Shown here: positions 1-7,938 of the stretch, in pieces
How positions within the stretch are numbered: the first letter of the stretch is position 1
How the letters are laid out: each line of letters begins with the position of its first letter
Source: JAGLTN01 sp035403325
GTDB lineage: Bacteria; Planctomycetota; Phycisphaerae; Sedimentisphaerales; Anaerobacaceae
Reading direction: 5' to 3'
Length of the DNA: 9,164 nt
Assembly (NCBI GenBank): GCA_964492365.1
Contig: CAZBKA010000112.1
Coordinates: 1 to 9,164 of the forward strand
The notes under the pieces: generated by a model
Told to the model about the DNA's origin: nothing
Database searches by the model: none
The model's input: the letters and a program-made list of their open reading frames with translations, nothing else
Translations under genes and position numbers: made by a program

Positions 1-1
1 G

Positions 2-160
2 CCTTACAATGGCCAAAACAACATCAATACTAACCCTGAGCTGATATTTTCTCCGCAACTGTGGATAAAAAATAAACCAGCTGATCTTAATAAAGACTGC
101 GTTATCGACTTTAAAGATTTCTCAATATTAGCAAAAGACTGGCTCAAAAATATTTATTAA
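2..160 (+). CDS. C-terminal fragment of a secreted protein with a dockerin-like EF-hand tail (5' end outside window)
   Basis: The last 52 codons of a gene, open from the window edge to the TAA at 158-160. Visible residues 28-39 form a calcium-loop pattern, D-L-N-K-D-C-V-I-D-F-K-D, with Asp/Asn at loop positions 1, 3, 5, 9 and 12. The following helix is 'FSILAKDWL' (40-48), and the protein ends four residues later. This is the single dockerin type I-like repeat that ends many secreted hydrolases, sulfatases and beta-helix proteins of Phycisphaerae planctomycetes; it is probably a localisation or interaction tag rather than a cellulosome dockerin. The preceding piece (N-N-I-N-T-N-P-E-L-I-F) resembles the end of parallel beta-helix proteins, but that is a weak impression. 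The main domain lies outside the window, so no catalytic function can be given. It converges with the mannosidase gene across a 36 bp gap. Confidence 0.75.
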   Translation, partial: PYNGQNNINTNPELIFSPQLWIKNKPADLNKDCVIDFKDFSILAKDWLKNIY

Positions 161-196
161 AAAGCATGTTCCCTTAATTTCGTGACTTTTGATAAT

Positions 197-3100
197 CTAC
201 TTTGCCTGGCATACATCGATCTCAGTTAAAAATGTCCCTGAGCCGGCTTCGGACATATCCCACATTATGTAACGGTATTGCAATTTTCCGTCTTTCAGGG
301 GCGTAATTGATGAACCATGAACCTGCCCATAACCAAGCTCGGTAGTATTTACCTCTGCGATAAAGGTCCATTTATTATTCTCAGGAGCAGCTTCAATATC
401 ATAACCAGGATTTTCTTCGTTAGAACCCCAAACTGTATATCTTTGAGGTGCCCTTGTTTCTCTGTGCCATGAATATACATTGATTTTGCTGATATCGATA
501 GTCTTTTTCAAATCTATCACAAACCTTGCCTGACCTGTGAACCAGACGTTTTTTTCAACATCGTCATCATTACATGCAAACTGACCATCAATCAGCCTGC
601 CAATAATGTCGCCTTTAAATCCATACCATGGACAAGGATCACTGAAACCCTCATTCTTTGGATAATCAATAGTCACTCCATTGCCACTATTTCTGTCAGC
701 ATAGTCGTCAGCAACCGGCTCACCCATGTTCAAAAGCTTAAAATCTGGTTTTCTATCAATCGAGACCTCTGCCGTCGGCTGAACGCCTTTCAAATATTCA
801 CAGCCCGCAAAAGCCCTGAGAGCAAGGTCGCCCCTGTCTGAAAAATCGTCATATAAACTCTGGGCAGGACAAACATCGTCATTAGCATTATAAGCAGCAG
901 TAATTGCAAAAACTTTTATCTTGTTGTTGTTCGGCAAAGTTATAGCTTTTGCACCTAAAGGAATATCCAGTGCGTATTTGAAGATATAGCTGAAATCATA
1001 CGTATCGTCTTTGCCGTCAGGATTGTGGCGATGAGTACTGAACCATGCGATATTGTCACGCTTGATGTAGCCTTTATTAAAACCTATTACTTCTTCATAT
1101 ACACCCCTCCAGAGGCGATTGTCAAATTGTCCGACAAAACCAGTCCACTTTTGCACACTGACAATGTTTTCAATACCGTCGATTGTAAAAACTGCAGAGG
1201 TATCTTCACCTGCAGAAGCAAGCATATAAAGCTTGTTATATTTGCCCGTGGGGATTGTTATGCTCTGACCTGTGCAGGCGACAGCATTGTTTTGACCATC
1301 AGCTTTAGGACCCATCTCAAAAACGATTCCTTCACTAACGATCTCAACTGGAAATAGTTCAGCTGGCATTGTCAGTCCAGTATCACTTAATTTACCATCT
1401 TTATTGTCAGCATTAAAACTAACTACGTCTGCATTATAATCTAACGCAACAGATTCACATTTAGGTGTACTAAGCTGAACAGGTGATTTACCAAGTTTGA
1501 CAGCAAAACTTCGCGGTGAAAATTTTGTCATATTAACTGAGAGTTTGCCATTCTTTATAAAAGCATCTCCAATCCTTCTTTCCTGCCCGTCAACTTCATA
1601 AGCATCAGCTATTTTAGAAGCAAAGCTTACCACCACATTTTGTGAATCACAGCCCATAAGCTCCTGTAAACGAATAATAGTGTAATCACTATTTTCTGCT
1701 TTTTTCATAGCCTGCAGACATACCTGGTCCGTATTTAAACCAACCATAGAAAATACTTTGCCAAGCCTGCCTTTATGAGTCGGCACCTGGAATGCAACCA
1801 AAGGCTGATTAAGTCTTCTGCCTTGCCAGTGACTGCGAGCCTGCTGACAGGAATCCTTGTGTCCATACAAAGCATAAATAAATTCATGTCGCCCCCAATC
1901 CTGTGTACTCTGATCTGTGAATGAACGGGCTACAGGCGTATGAAGTAATGTCAGCCTTACTGTATTATCGGTTGGCTTATCAGAACCAAACTTGCAATCT
2001 TCGAGAACTGATACACCATAGGAGCCATCCTTATCAGTTAAATCAAACCATTCATGCGACGGCACTTCAAATTTTTTCGGATGGTTAGTATTGCGTTCAA
2101 TTGTTCCCATTGTCAAATTATACGTAGCGTTCGGATTGCTTACCGTCAGCGGGAAAGATGCTTTAAGACAGCATCCTTTTGCCTGCCAATCGATATAAGT
2201 CTTGAATTCAACCCTGCTGCCGGCATCACCATTTGATAAACGCAGTTGCTGAGTAAATATAGAATCAGCATATTCTCTTACTATTTCCAATACAACGCGA
2301 ACTGGACCATCTTCAATAATCCTGATTTTTGCAGGCCCCTCAACATAACCAGCAACCGGCATGCGACGGTCTTTCCAGTACATGTTCCACGCAGGATACT
2401 CGATGGGCACTTCCCGCAAAAACTCCAGCCTCGCAGGTCCGGCTAAAAGCTCTTTGTTTGCTTTTTTATCAAAAACACTTGATACGTCACCAGCAGAATT
2501 CACCGTAACTTTATAACAATTATTCTCGACTGTATTATCAGTAACATTCAGATAAGTATTAAGCTTGCAAGGCTCCAGCGAAGGCCTGACATCAAAAACA
2601 GCAAAACCAACGGAAGGAACTTTTGCAGAGAAAATTATTTTTAAATCGTTACCGTCATTAGCTATTACCTGAGATGGCACCTGTGGTCCTTTTGAATCAA
2701 ACACCATCACTTGCTTCACAGACTGACCGGTAAAACTGACTTTCGCTTCAACAACATCTTCACGGGCAATTTCAAGTGGATTATATACTACCAGAGGAAT
2801 TCCCTTAGTCTTGGTATCTAACGCCCTGCTCACTGCAGATGCTGAATTTTCGAGACAGGCAGCAAAACCATTCAATGCGATAATCTCATCGTTCCACGCA
2901 TATTCATAGGCTTTGGGAATACATGTGCCCGGCAAAATGTCGTGCATCTGACTGCTTAGAAACCGGTTCCAGCTTCGATTTATTTTTTCAAGCGGATAAT
3001 CTGCACCGCCAAGCCAATTTGCAACCAATGCCGCCCGCTCAGCTGAATCTGCAAGTTGTTCATTTTTACGGTTCCAGCGTTTCATATACGCCTGCGATGT

Positions 3101-4033
3101 TAAAGTTGCTGTCGAATGTTCGGTAATCAGCATGTCACCTTTATAGCGAGGCAATTTACTTTTCTGATCATCGGTAATGTCTTTGTACATCTGGTCGCTG
3201 GAAGCAAGAACAACTTTAATCTGCCCATCGGTATTATTTAAGCTTTCAACACATTTCTGGACATCTTTTTCTCTTGGTGCCCCACCCGTGTCACCTACGC
3301 CATAGTAATGGTAACCAACATATACTCCTGATTTTTCGCCTGTAATATTAACTTTATTAACCCACTCTTGATCAATATCAAGTCTCTGTTCAACCGAACT
3401 TACATATGGACCGGGGTTAAGAGCGGCGATTACACCCTTGCCGTCGACACCTTCCCAGACGCCAACCTCAAAAGGTATACCAACAGCTGATCCCCAACCA
3501 AGCTTTTGTGTCGAAAAACCCTTCAAGCCGCAATGTGCCCACAAGCTCGGCAAATGAGCCGGAAAGCCAAAGCAGTCTGGCAGCATAAAATCGACACTCT
3601 CTTTGCCAAACTCTTTTCTAAAATAATCATTTCCATAAAGTATCTGTCTGACAATCGCTTCTGATGACGGCACAAGAACATCACATTCTTCAACAGAACT
3701 GCCGCTGACAAACCATCTGCCCTTAGCTATATATTCTTTTACCTTTTCATATTTTTCAGGATAATATTCCTTCATCATTTCATAACGTCTTGAGCCGGTG
3801 AAATTAAAAACATACTCAGGATACTTTTCAATACGCTCAAAGTTATCATCAAGCGTATTTTTAATATATTGCTCTATGGTCGTTTTATAATCCCACCGCC
3901 ATTGAGTATCAAGATGCGCATATCCGACAGTATATAAAACTTTATCTTTTGAAAGATCGTAAGTAACTGTCTCCGAGGCAGCAGCAAAAAGGATAGAAAT
4001 ATTGAGCAACAATAAAATGACTAAATTTCGCAT
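197..4033 (-). CDS. Exported GH38 alpha-mannosidase with C-terminal carbohydrate-binding-like extension
   Basis: A 1278-residue family 38 glycoside hydrolase, a metal-dependent retaining alpha-mannosidase. Residues 1-20 are a signal peptide (Arg2, hydrophobic LVILLLLNISILF, then AAAS) with no lipobox Cys, so the enzyme should act outside the cytoplasm. Family landmarks are H40-L-D42 near WRW, the nucleophile Asp153 in 'LPDCFGFPAH', the GVGDTGG turn (245-251), E305-H306 in 'MLITEHSTATLTS', and 'QMHDILPGT' with H364. H40, D42, D153 and H364 match the four zinc ligands of Golgi mannosidase II. The catalytic and middle domains fill about 31-400 and the beta-sandwich part reaches about 845. Roughly 430 more residues follow: an unassigned beta-rich segment (about 850-1100) and an F5/8 type C/discoidin-like module (about 1105-1278, with 'RFVIDLKKTIDISKINVYSWH'-like strands). 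E. coli MngB, of the same family, is about 880 residues without a signal peptide. The start has only a weak AAGAAAG ribosome site, and an out-of-frame ATG (4039-4041) opens a six-codon ORF overlapping it. Last gene of the PTS operon, 20 bp after the phosphotransferase. Substrate and linkage cannot be read from sequence. Confidence 0.93.
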   Translation of the reverse strand: MRNLVILLLLNISILFAAASETVTYDLSKDKVLYTVGYAHLDTQWRWDYKTTIEQYIKNTLDDNFERIEKYPEYVFNFTGSRRYEMMKEYYPEKYEKVKEYIAKGRWFVSGSSVEECDVLVPSSEAIVRQILYGNDYFRKEFGKESVDFMLPDCFGFPAHLPSLWAHCGLKGFSTQKLGWGSAVGIPFEVGVWEGVDGKGVIAALNPGPYVSSVEQRLDIDQEWVNKVNITGEKSGVYVGYHYYGVGDTGGAPREKDVQKCVESLNNTDGQIKVVLASSDQMYKDITDDQKSKLPRYKGDMLITEHSTATLTSQAYMKRWNRKNEQLADSAERAALVANWLGGADYPLEKINRSWNRFLSSQMHDILPGTCIPKAYEYAWNDEIIALNGFAACLENSASAVSRALDTKTKGIPLVVYNPLEIAREDVVEAKVSFTGQSVKQVMVFDSKGPQVPSQVIANDGNDLKIIFSAKVPSVGFAVFDVRPSLEPCKLNTYLNVTDNTVENNCYKVTVNSAGDVSSVFDKKANKELLAGPARLEFLREVPIEYPAWNMYWKDRRMPVAGYVEGPAKIRIIEDGPVRVVLEIVREYADSIFTQQLRLSNGDAGSRVEFKTYIDWQAKGCCLKASFPLTVSNPNATYNLTMGTIERNTNHPKKFEVPSHEWFDLTDKDGSYGVSVLEDCKFGSDKPTDNTVRLTLLHTPVARSFTDQSTQDWGRHEFIYALYGHKDSCQQARSHWQGRRLNQPLVAFQVPTHKGRLGKVFSMVGLNTDQVCLQAMKKAENSDYTIIRLQELMGCDSQNVVVSFASKIADAYEVDGQERRIGDAFIKNGKLSVNMTKFSPRSFAVKLGKSPVQLSTPKCESVALDYNADVVSFNADNKDGKLSDTGLTMPAELFPVEIVSEGIVFEMGPKADGQNNAVACTGQSITIPTGKYNKLYMLASAGEDTSAVFTIDGIENIVSVQKWTGFVGQFDNRLWRGVYEEVIGFNKGYIKRDNIAWFSTHRHNPDGKDDTYDFSYIFKYALDIPLGAKAITLPNNNKIKVFAITAAYNANDDVCPAQSLYDDFSDRGDLALRAFAGCEYLKGVQPTAEVSIDRKPDFKLLNMGEPVADDYADRNSGNGVTIDYPKNEGFSDPCPWYGFKGDIIGRLIDGQFACNDDDVEKNVWFTGQARFVIDLKKTIDISKINVYSWHRETRAPQRYTVWGSNEENPGYDIEAAPENNKWTFIAEVNTTELGYGQVHGSSITPLKDGKLQYRYIMWDMSEAGSGTFLTEIDVCQAK

Positions 4034-4053
4034 AATTTCATAACTTTCTTTTT

Positions 4054-6585
4054 TTAATTATTCGCCTTCAATTCAAGACTATCTTTCAAAAAGGCTAATA
4101 TCTTACCTGGGTCATTTTCATCAATTAAATACTGTCTGAAATCTTCGTGCATGATTTTTCTCGCCAGCTTGGCAAAAATTTTCATGTGTACATCGCCGCC
4201 ATCCGCATCATCTCTGATAGCAAGCATAATCACAATGTTGACCTGCTTATCATCTACTGAACCCCATTCTATTGGTTCATTAAGTTTTAATAACATGATT
4301 GAATCCGCAAGAAGTTTTTTCGACTTGCAGTGCGGTATCGCAAACCCATAGCCCAGGCCTGTGGAATAAACCGCTTCCCTTTCCCATATCGCACATTCGA
4401 TTTCCTGCGAAGAGTCTGCTCTGCCCGTAATGTAAAGCTGATCCGTAAGTTTTTTAATCGCTTCTTCTTTACTAAAGCAACGGGCATCGACAATAATAGA
4501 ATTATCGTCAAGCAATTCGAAAGATATATGACTTTTTCTAAACTCACTCAGCAAACTATCAATCTGCTTTATATCTGCACACTTGAGTGCTGATTCCAGA
4601 AGTTTTTTACAATCAGCATAACTATAATTAGCAATATCAGCTTTTGCCTGACTAATTTTTGCCGACGAAATACTTATCTCATCAAGCCCGAGTCCAACCA
4701 GCAAAGGCCAGTTATTGCTGTCCCCCGCCATCTCCCCGCACATTCCAACCCATTTGCCATTCGTGTGAACATCATCGACTATCTTCTTTAACAGCCTGAT
4801 AAACGATGGATGGTGAGTATTATAAAGCCCTGATATTTTACTGTTGCCCCTATCAGCGGCAATAAAATATTGCAGAAGATCATTTGTCCCTATGCTGAAA
4901 AAATCCACCTCACGTGACAACTGATCAATTATAAAAGCGGTTGAAGGAACTTCCACCATAATCCCGACCTGCATATTTTTGTCGTAGTTCAGATTCTCCT
5001 TGTCAAATTCAGATTGTATCGCAGATATCTGCTGCTTAACCCATCTGATCTCATCAAGGCAGCTAACCATCGGAACCATCAATTTTATATTACCAAAATG
5101 TGAAGCCCTGATTATAGCTTTTAGCTGATCGCGAAAAATATCAATATACTCTGGGTAAATACGCACTGCACGATAGCCAAGGAATGGATTAGTTTCTTGA
5201 GGCAATGAAATACCCTTAATCGGCTTATCGCCGCCAATATCTAACGTGCGTATGATTACAGTTTTTCCTTCCGCTGTTTGGGCAGCCTCTTTATAAACTT
5301 CAAACTGCTCCGAAAAGTCAGGCAACTGGTCAGCTTCCATGAAAAGCATTTCACTTCGGAACAGACCTATAGCTTGTGCCCCGTTTTCAAATGCATTTTT
5401 AACCTGGTAAACAGAAGCAGCATTGGCTGCAATTTCAATTTTTATTCCGTCTGTGGTAACAGCACTTTTGCTGATGTATTTTGCAAATTTCGCATTTCTC
5501 TGTGCTATTCTGTTTAGTTCCTGGTTGTAATAACGTTCTAATTTCTGGTCAGGGTTAGTTACAACAATACCAAGATCACCATCAACTACTACCTTTTGAC
5601 CATCAAATATTTCAGGCATTATATTTTCTACACCAACCAGCGTTGGTATATTCAACGATCTGGCAAGAATAACGGTATGTGAAGTTTCACCAGCTTCAGT
5701 CAGCACCAAAGCTTTCAGTAGTTTTTTGTCAAGAGATAAAAATTGTCTGGGTGTCAGATTGTCAGCAACACAAACTGACGGCACTTCAAGCTTCAGTGCA
5801 CCGCTGTCAACTATTGAACCATAAATGCGTTTCAGTAACTGATGAGAAATGTCATGAATATCAAGTATTCTCTCACGCAGCAAAAGGCTCTGTGTAGCTT
5901 TTAGCACAGATGTAAAATGATCTGCTGTCTTGATAATAGATGCACCAGCCGAACAGCCGCCCTGAGAAATATAACCCGAAAGCATATTATAAAACTCCAC
6001 ATCTCTCAGTATTGAAAGATGAGCCTTTAAAATCGCATGTTCCGTTGCGGAAACATTCGGATATATCATTCTCTCGTGTATTTCAACTTTAACTAAGTCT
6101 ATTGCATTATCAATCTGTTTTTGCTCATGCTCAACACTTAAAGCTTCAATGTCCAGATATTCGGGCAGTTTCAGCACATCAGCCATAAAAACCTGCCCCG
6201 CGGCAATACCTTTAACCACCGCTTTACCTTGAAAAAATTTTGGGCAAACAGCTTTTAATGATGGAGGCAGTTGCAATTGTACCTTAGCTTCTATTTTTGG
6301 CAAAGGTTCATCACAATCAGCAAACTTTTCAATAAAAAACTTTTTCAATCTGCTAAAAGCTGCCTGCTGATCAGGCCCAGAAACTATAAGCCTGCACTGG
6401 TCGTTAAATTTAAAATCCGCAGCAACTATCGAAAGAACACTTTTTGCGTTACTGGTATTTTCATTTCTAAGATTAATAAGCGTAATATCTGAAGAATATT
6501 CATTCGCTATTTCCTCGATATTATTTGCCGGTCTGGCATGAATGCCGTTTGGCAATGGACACGTAAAATTATATTCCATTGTCAT
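4054..6585 (-). CDS. PTS multiphosphoryl transfer protein, HPr-EI-IIA(Fru) fusion
   Basis: An 843-residue cytoplasmic fusion that moves phosphate from PEP to a fructose-family IIB protein. Domains in order: HPr (about 1-88) with phospho-His16 in 'NGIHARPA' and Ser49 at the place of the regulatory Ser46; a linker; Enzyme I (about 118-660) with phospho-His303 in 'GETSHTVILARS', the PEP-domain motifs 'GLFRSEMLF' (407-415) and 'GIMVEVPSTAFI' (541-552), and catalytic Cys616 in 'GMCGEMAG'; then EIIA-Fru/Mtl (about 690-840) with phospho-His752 in 'GYGFAIPHCKS'. Length and order match the E. coli FryA/FrwA type (about 830 residues), not FruB (IIA-HPr without EI). No active residue is missing, so one chain replaces separate PtsH, PtsI and IIA. 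The start at 6585 has AAGGGA four bases upstream, next to the IIB stop codon, which suggests coupled translation; ATG at 6577-6579 (Met3) is an alternative start. Third gene of the operon. Confidence 0.95.
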   Translation of the reverse strand: MTMEYNFTCPLPNGIHARPANNIEEIANEYSSDITLINLRNENTSNAKSVLSIVAADFKFNDQCRLIVSGPDQQAAFSRLKKFFIEKFADCDEPLPKIEAKVQLQLPPSLKAVCPKFFQGKAVVKGIAAGQVFMADVLKLPEYLDIEALSVEHEQKQIDNAIDLVKVEIHERMIYPNVSATEHAILKAHLSILRDVEFYNMLSGYISQGGCSAGASIIKTADHFTSVLKATQSLLLRERILDIHDISHQLLKRIYGSIVDSGALKLEVPSVCVADNLTPRQFLSLDKKLLKALVLTEAGETSHTVILARSLNIPTLVGVENIMPEIFDGQKVVVDGDLGIVVTNPDQKLERYYNQELNRIAQRNAKFAKYISKSAVTTDGIKIEIAANAASVYQVKNAFENGAQAIGLFRSEMLFMEADQLPDFSEQFEVYKEAAQTAEGKTVIIRTLDIGGDKPIKGISLPQETNPFLGYRAVRIYPEYIDIFRDQLKAIIRASHFGNIKLMVPMVSCLDEIRWVKQQISAIQSEFDKENLNYDKNMQVGIMVEVPSTAFIIDQLSREVDFFSIGTNDLLQYFIAADRGNSKISGLYNTHHPSFIRLLKKIVDDVHTNGKWVGMCGEMAGDSNNWPLLVGLGLDEISISSAKISQAKADIANYSYADCKKLLESALKCADIKQIDSLLSEFRKSHISFELLDDNSIIVDARCFSKEEAIKKLTDQLYITGRADSSQEIECAIWEREAVYSTGLGYGFAIPHCKSKKLLADSIMLLKLNEPIEWGSVDDKQVNIVIMLAIRDDADGGDVHMKIFAKLARKIMHEDFRQYLIDENDPGKILAFLKDSLELKANN

Positions 6586-6589
6586 AAAA

Positions 6590-6595
6590 TCCCTT
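6590..6595 (-). promoter_or_regulatory. Ribosome binding site of the HPr-EI-IIA gene
   Basis: Reads AAGGGA on the minus strand, four bases before ATG 6585 and ten before the alternative ATG 6579. It sits directly after the IIB stop codon (6597-6599), so ribosomes finishing IIB can re-initiate here. It does not fully decide between Met1 and Met3; the upstream ATG is preferred. Confidence 0.6.
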
Positions 6596-6596
6596 T

Positions 6597-6896
6597 TTAT
6601 TTCGGTGTCTTTGAAAAAATTCCCTTGGGGTTCTTAAGGGCTTCCTGAACAGGTACTTCGATTTTTGGTTTGCCTTCAAAACGGTCTGCCTGTTCTACCA
6701 TTATGTCAACTGCAAAGATAACTACATCTGCATTTGCAATGTCATCAGCAGTAAGCTCGTTTTCAATCCCCATTGCCCCCTGTGTCTCAACTTTGATTTG
6801 ATAACCAAGCTCTTTAGCGGTTTTCTCAATATTTTCCGCAGCCATATATGTATGTGCGATACCTGTAGGACAGGCTGTCACTGCTACAAATTTCAT
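6597..6896 (-). CDS. PTS fructose-family IIB subunit
   Basis: A 99-residue cytoplasmic protein that takes phosphate from IIA and passes it to the sugar bound in IIC. Phospho-cysteine Cys9 lies in the family signature 'TACPTGIAHTYMAAE' (7-21), which forms the P-loop-like site. 'KVETQGAMGIEN' (35-46) and 'ADVVIFAVDI' (about 55-64) are also typical of the PTS_IIB_fruc fold. The length equals a stand-alone IIB such as FryB/FrwB (about 105 residues), where E. coli FruA and MngA instead fuse IIB to IIC. Its ATG overlaps the TGA of the IIC gene as ATGA (6893-6896), and a strong AGGAGA site lies inside the end of IIC, so the two proteins are probably made in linked amounts. Second gene of the operon. 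Confidence 0.95.
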   Translation of the reverse strand: MKFVAVTACPTGIAHTYMAAENIEKTAKELGYQIKVETQGAMGIENELTADDIANADVVIFAVDIMVEQADRFEGKPKIEVPVQEALKNPKGIFSKTPK

Positions 6897-7924
6897 ATTA
6901 CTTCTCCTTTTGGCAAAGACCTTTTTTTCAATATATTAGCTAAGACCGCTGTCACTATCGAACCGACAATTATTGCCGCAATAAACATAATACGATTATC
7001 AATTACAGGCAGAACAATGGGCCCGCCATGAGGTGCATGATCACCAACTTTAGACAGCATCGCAATAACCGCACCAACCATCGAACCAGCCATTATGCAC
7101 GGTATTATTCTGATTGGATCTGACGCTGCGAAAGGAATCGCCCCTTCGGTAATGCCCATCATACCCATACCCAGACTCGCAATACCAGCCTCTCTTTCCT
7201 GCTCCGACCATAGCTTTCTATTTATCAAAGTTGCAAGACCAAGCCCCAAAGGCGGAATACAAATCGCCGCCGCTGTACAGCCCATTACCGTATAATTGCC
7301 CTGCTTTATCATTGCGGCACCGAAGAAAAATGCTGCTTTGTTTATAGGTCCACCCATATCGAAAGCAATCATACCACCGAGTATCAACGCAAGTAATATT
7401 GCATTTCCTTTGCTCATAGTCTCTAACCAGCTGCCAAGAAATTCCATCAGATCTGCAATAGGTTTGCCGATAACCAGCAACATCAATGAGCCGACTATCA
7501 ATGATGAAAAAACTGGAATTATAATAATAGGCATTACAGGCACAACAATTTTAGGAACCTTTACTTTTTTAATAAGATTAACAACGTGTCCTGCCAGCAA
7601 CCCCGCAACCAGAGCGCCGAGGAACCCAGCATTGATCTCACCACAAATATATCCGCCTACAAAACCAGCAACTAAACCAGGTCTGCTCGCAATCGCATAA
7701 GATATATACCCAGCCAATACAGGCAGCAACAACTTGAATGAAATTGAACCGATATCAAGAATCAATTTCAGTTTAGGTGAATTACTGAAATCAGGTCCTC
7801 CAGGTCCCATTGGTGCAAAAGCAATCGCCGCGGCAATCAAAATTCCTCCGCAGGCTATAAAAGGTATCGCAAAAGATACCCCCGTAAGAAGATACTGTTT
7901 ATGTTTTTGTAGCATTTGTTTCAT
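6893..7924 (-). CDS. PTS fructose-family IIC membrane permease
   Basis: A 343-residue inner-membrane subunit that binds and translocates the sugar while IIB phosphorylates it. The chain is mostly hydrophobic, with about eight or nine segments, among them 12-37, 62-79, 84-111, 126-152, 174-203, 212-232, 270-292 and 311-332. Fructose-family IIC landmarks are 'GVSFAIPFIACGGILIA' (15-31), 'AFDMGGPINKAAFFFG' (187-202), 'GITEGAIPFAASDP' (257-270, with the conserved Glu260) and 'DHAPHGGPIVLP' (295-306). The size fits a stand-alone IIC (FrwC is about 360 residues). Domain family alone cannot separate fructose, mannose and mannosylglycerate transport; the operon partner GH38 points to a mannose-containing sugar. 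First gene of the operon, with AAGGAA eight bases before the ATG, transcribed away from the AraC-type regulator. Confidence 0.95.
   Translation of the reverse strand: MKQMLQKHKQYLLTGVSFAIPFIACGGILIAAAIAFAPMGPGGPDFSNSPKLKLILDIGSISFKLLLPVLAGYISYAIASRPGLVAGFVGGYICGEINAGFLGALVAGLLAGHVVNLIKKVKVPKIVVPVMPIIIIPVFSSLIVGSLMLLVIGKPIADLMEFLGSWLETMSKGNAILLALILGGMIAFDMGGPINKAAFFFGAAMIKQGNYTVMGCTAAAICIPPLGLGLATLINRKLWSEQEREAGIASLGMGMMGITEGAIPFAASDPIRIIPCIMAGSMVGAVIAMLSKVGDHAPHGGPIVLPVIDNRIMFIAAIIVGSIVTAVLANILKKRSLPKGEVI
6903..6908 (-). promoter_or_regulatory. Ribosome binding site of the IIB gene, inside the IIC coding end
   Basis: Reads AGGAGA on the minus strand, six bases before the IIB ATG. It is the best Shine-Dalgarno sequence in the window and supports the start that overlaps the IIC stop by four bases. 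Confidence 0.75.
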
Positions 7925-7932
7925 GAGAATAT

Positions 7933-7938
7933 TTCCTT
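7933..7938 (-). promoter_or_regulatory. Ribosome binding site of the IIC gene (operon leader)
   Basis: Reads AAGGAA on the minus strand, eight bases before ATG 7924. It abuts, and shares a base with, the 3' arm of the leader inverted repeat (7938-7950), so a stem there could affect access to it; that effect is inference. Confidence 0.65.

Noticed and set aside
161..196. Possible shared terminator between the converging dockerin-tail and mannosidase genes
   Set aside because: Only a weak AAAAG...CTTTT pairing with mismatches was found. There is no GC-rich stem with a T run, so no terminator is called.
1025..1357. 110-codon open frame on the plus strand, inside the mannosidase gene
   Set aside because: It lies entirely opposite the coding sequence of the mannosidase C-terminal region and has no recognisable motif or convincing ribosome site.
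197..4033. Possible lipoprotein anchoring of the mannosidase
   Set aside because: The signal peptide ends in AAAS-E without a cysteine, so it is not a lipoprotein signal.
7296..7700. 134-codon open frame on the plus strand, antisense to IIC
   Set aside because: It is the mirror of hydrophobic IIC codons, giving an Ile/Pro/Ala-rich product with no domain. IIC on the other strand has clear family motifs throughout.
6893..7924. A plain fructose PTS (IIC, IIB and fused transfer protein)
   Set aside because: Not excluded by the domains, but no 1-phosphofructokinase gene is in the operon, and a mannosidase is. A mannose-containing substrate is the simpler reading, though the rest of the genome is unseen.
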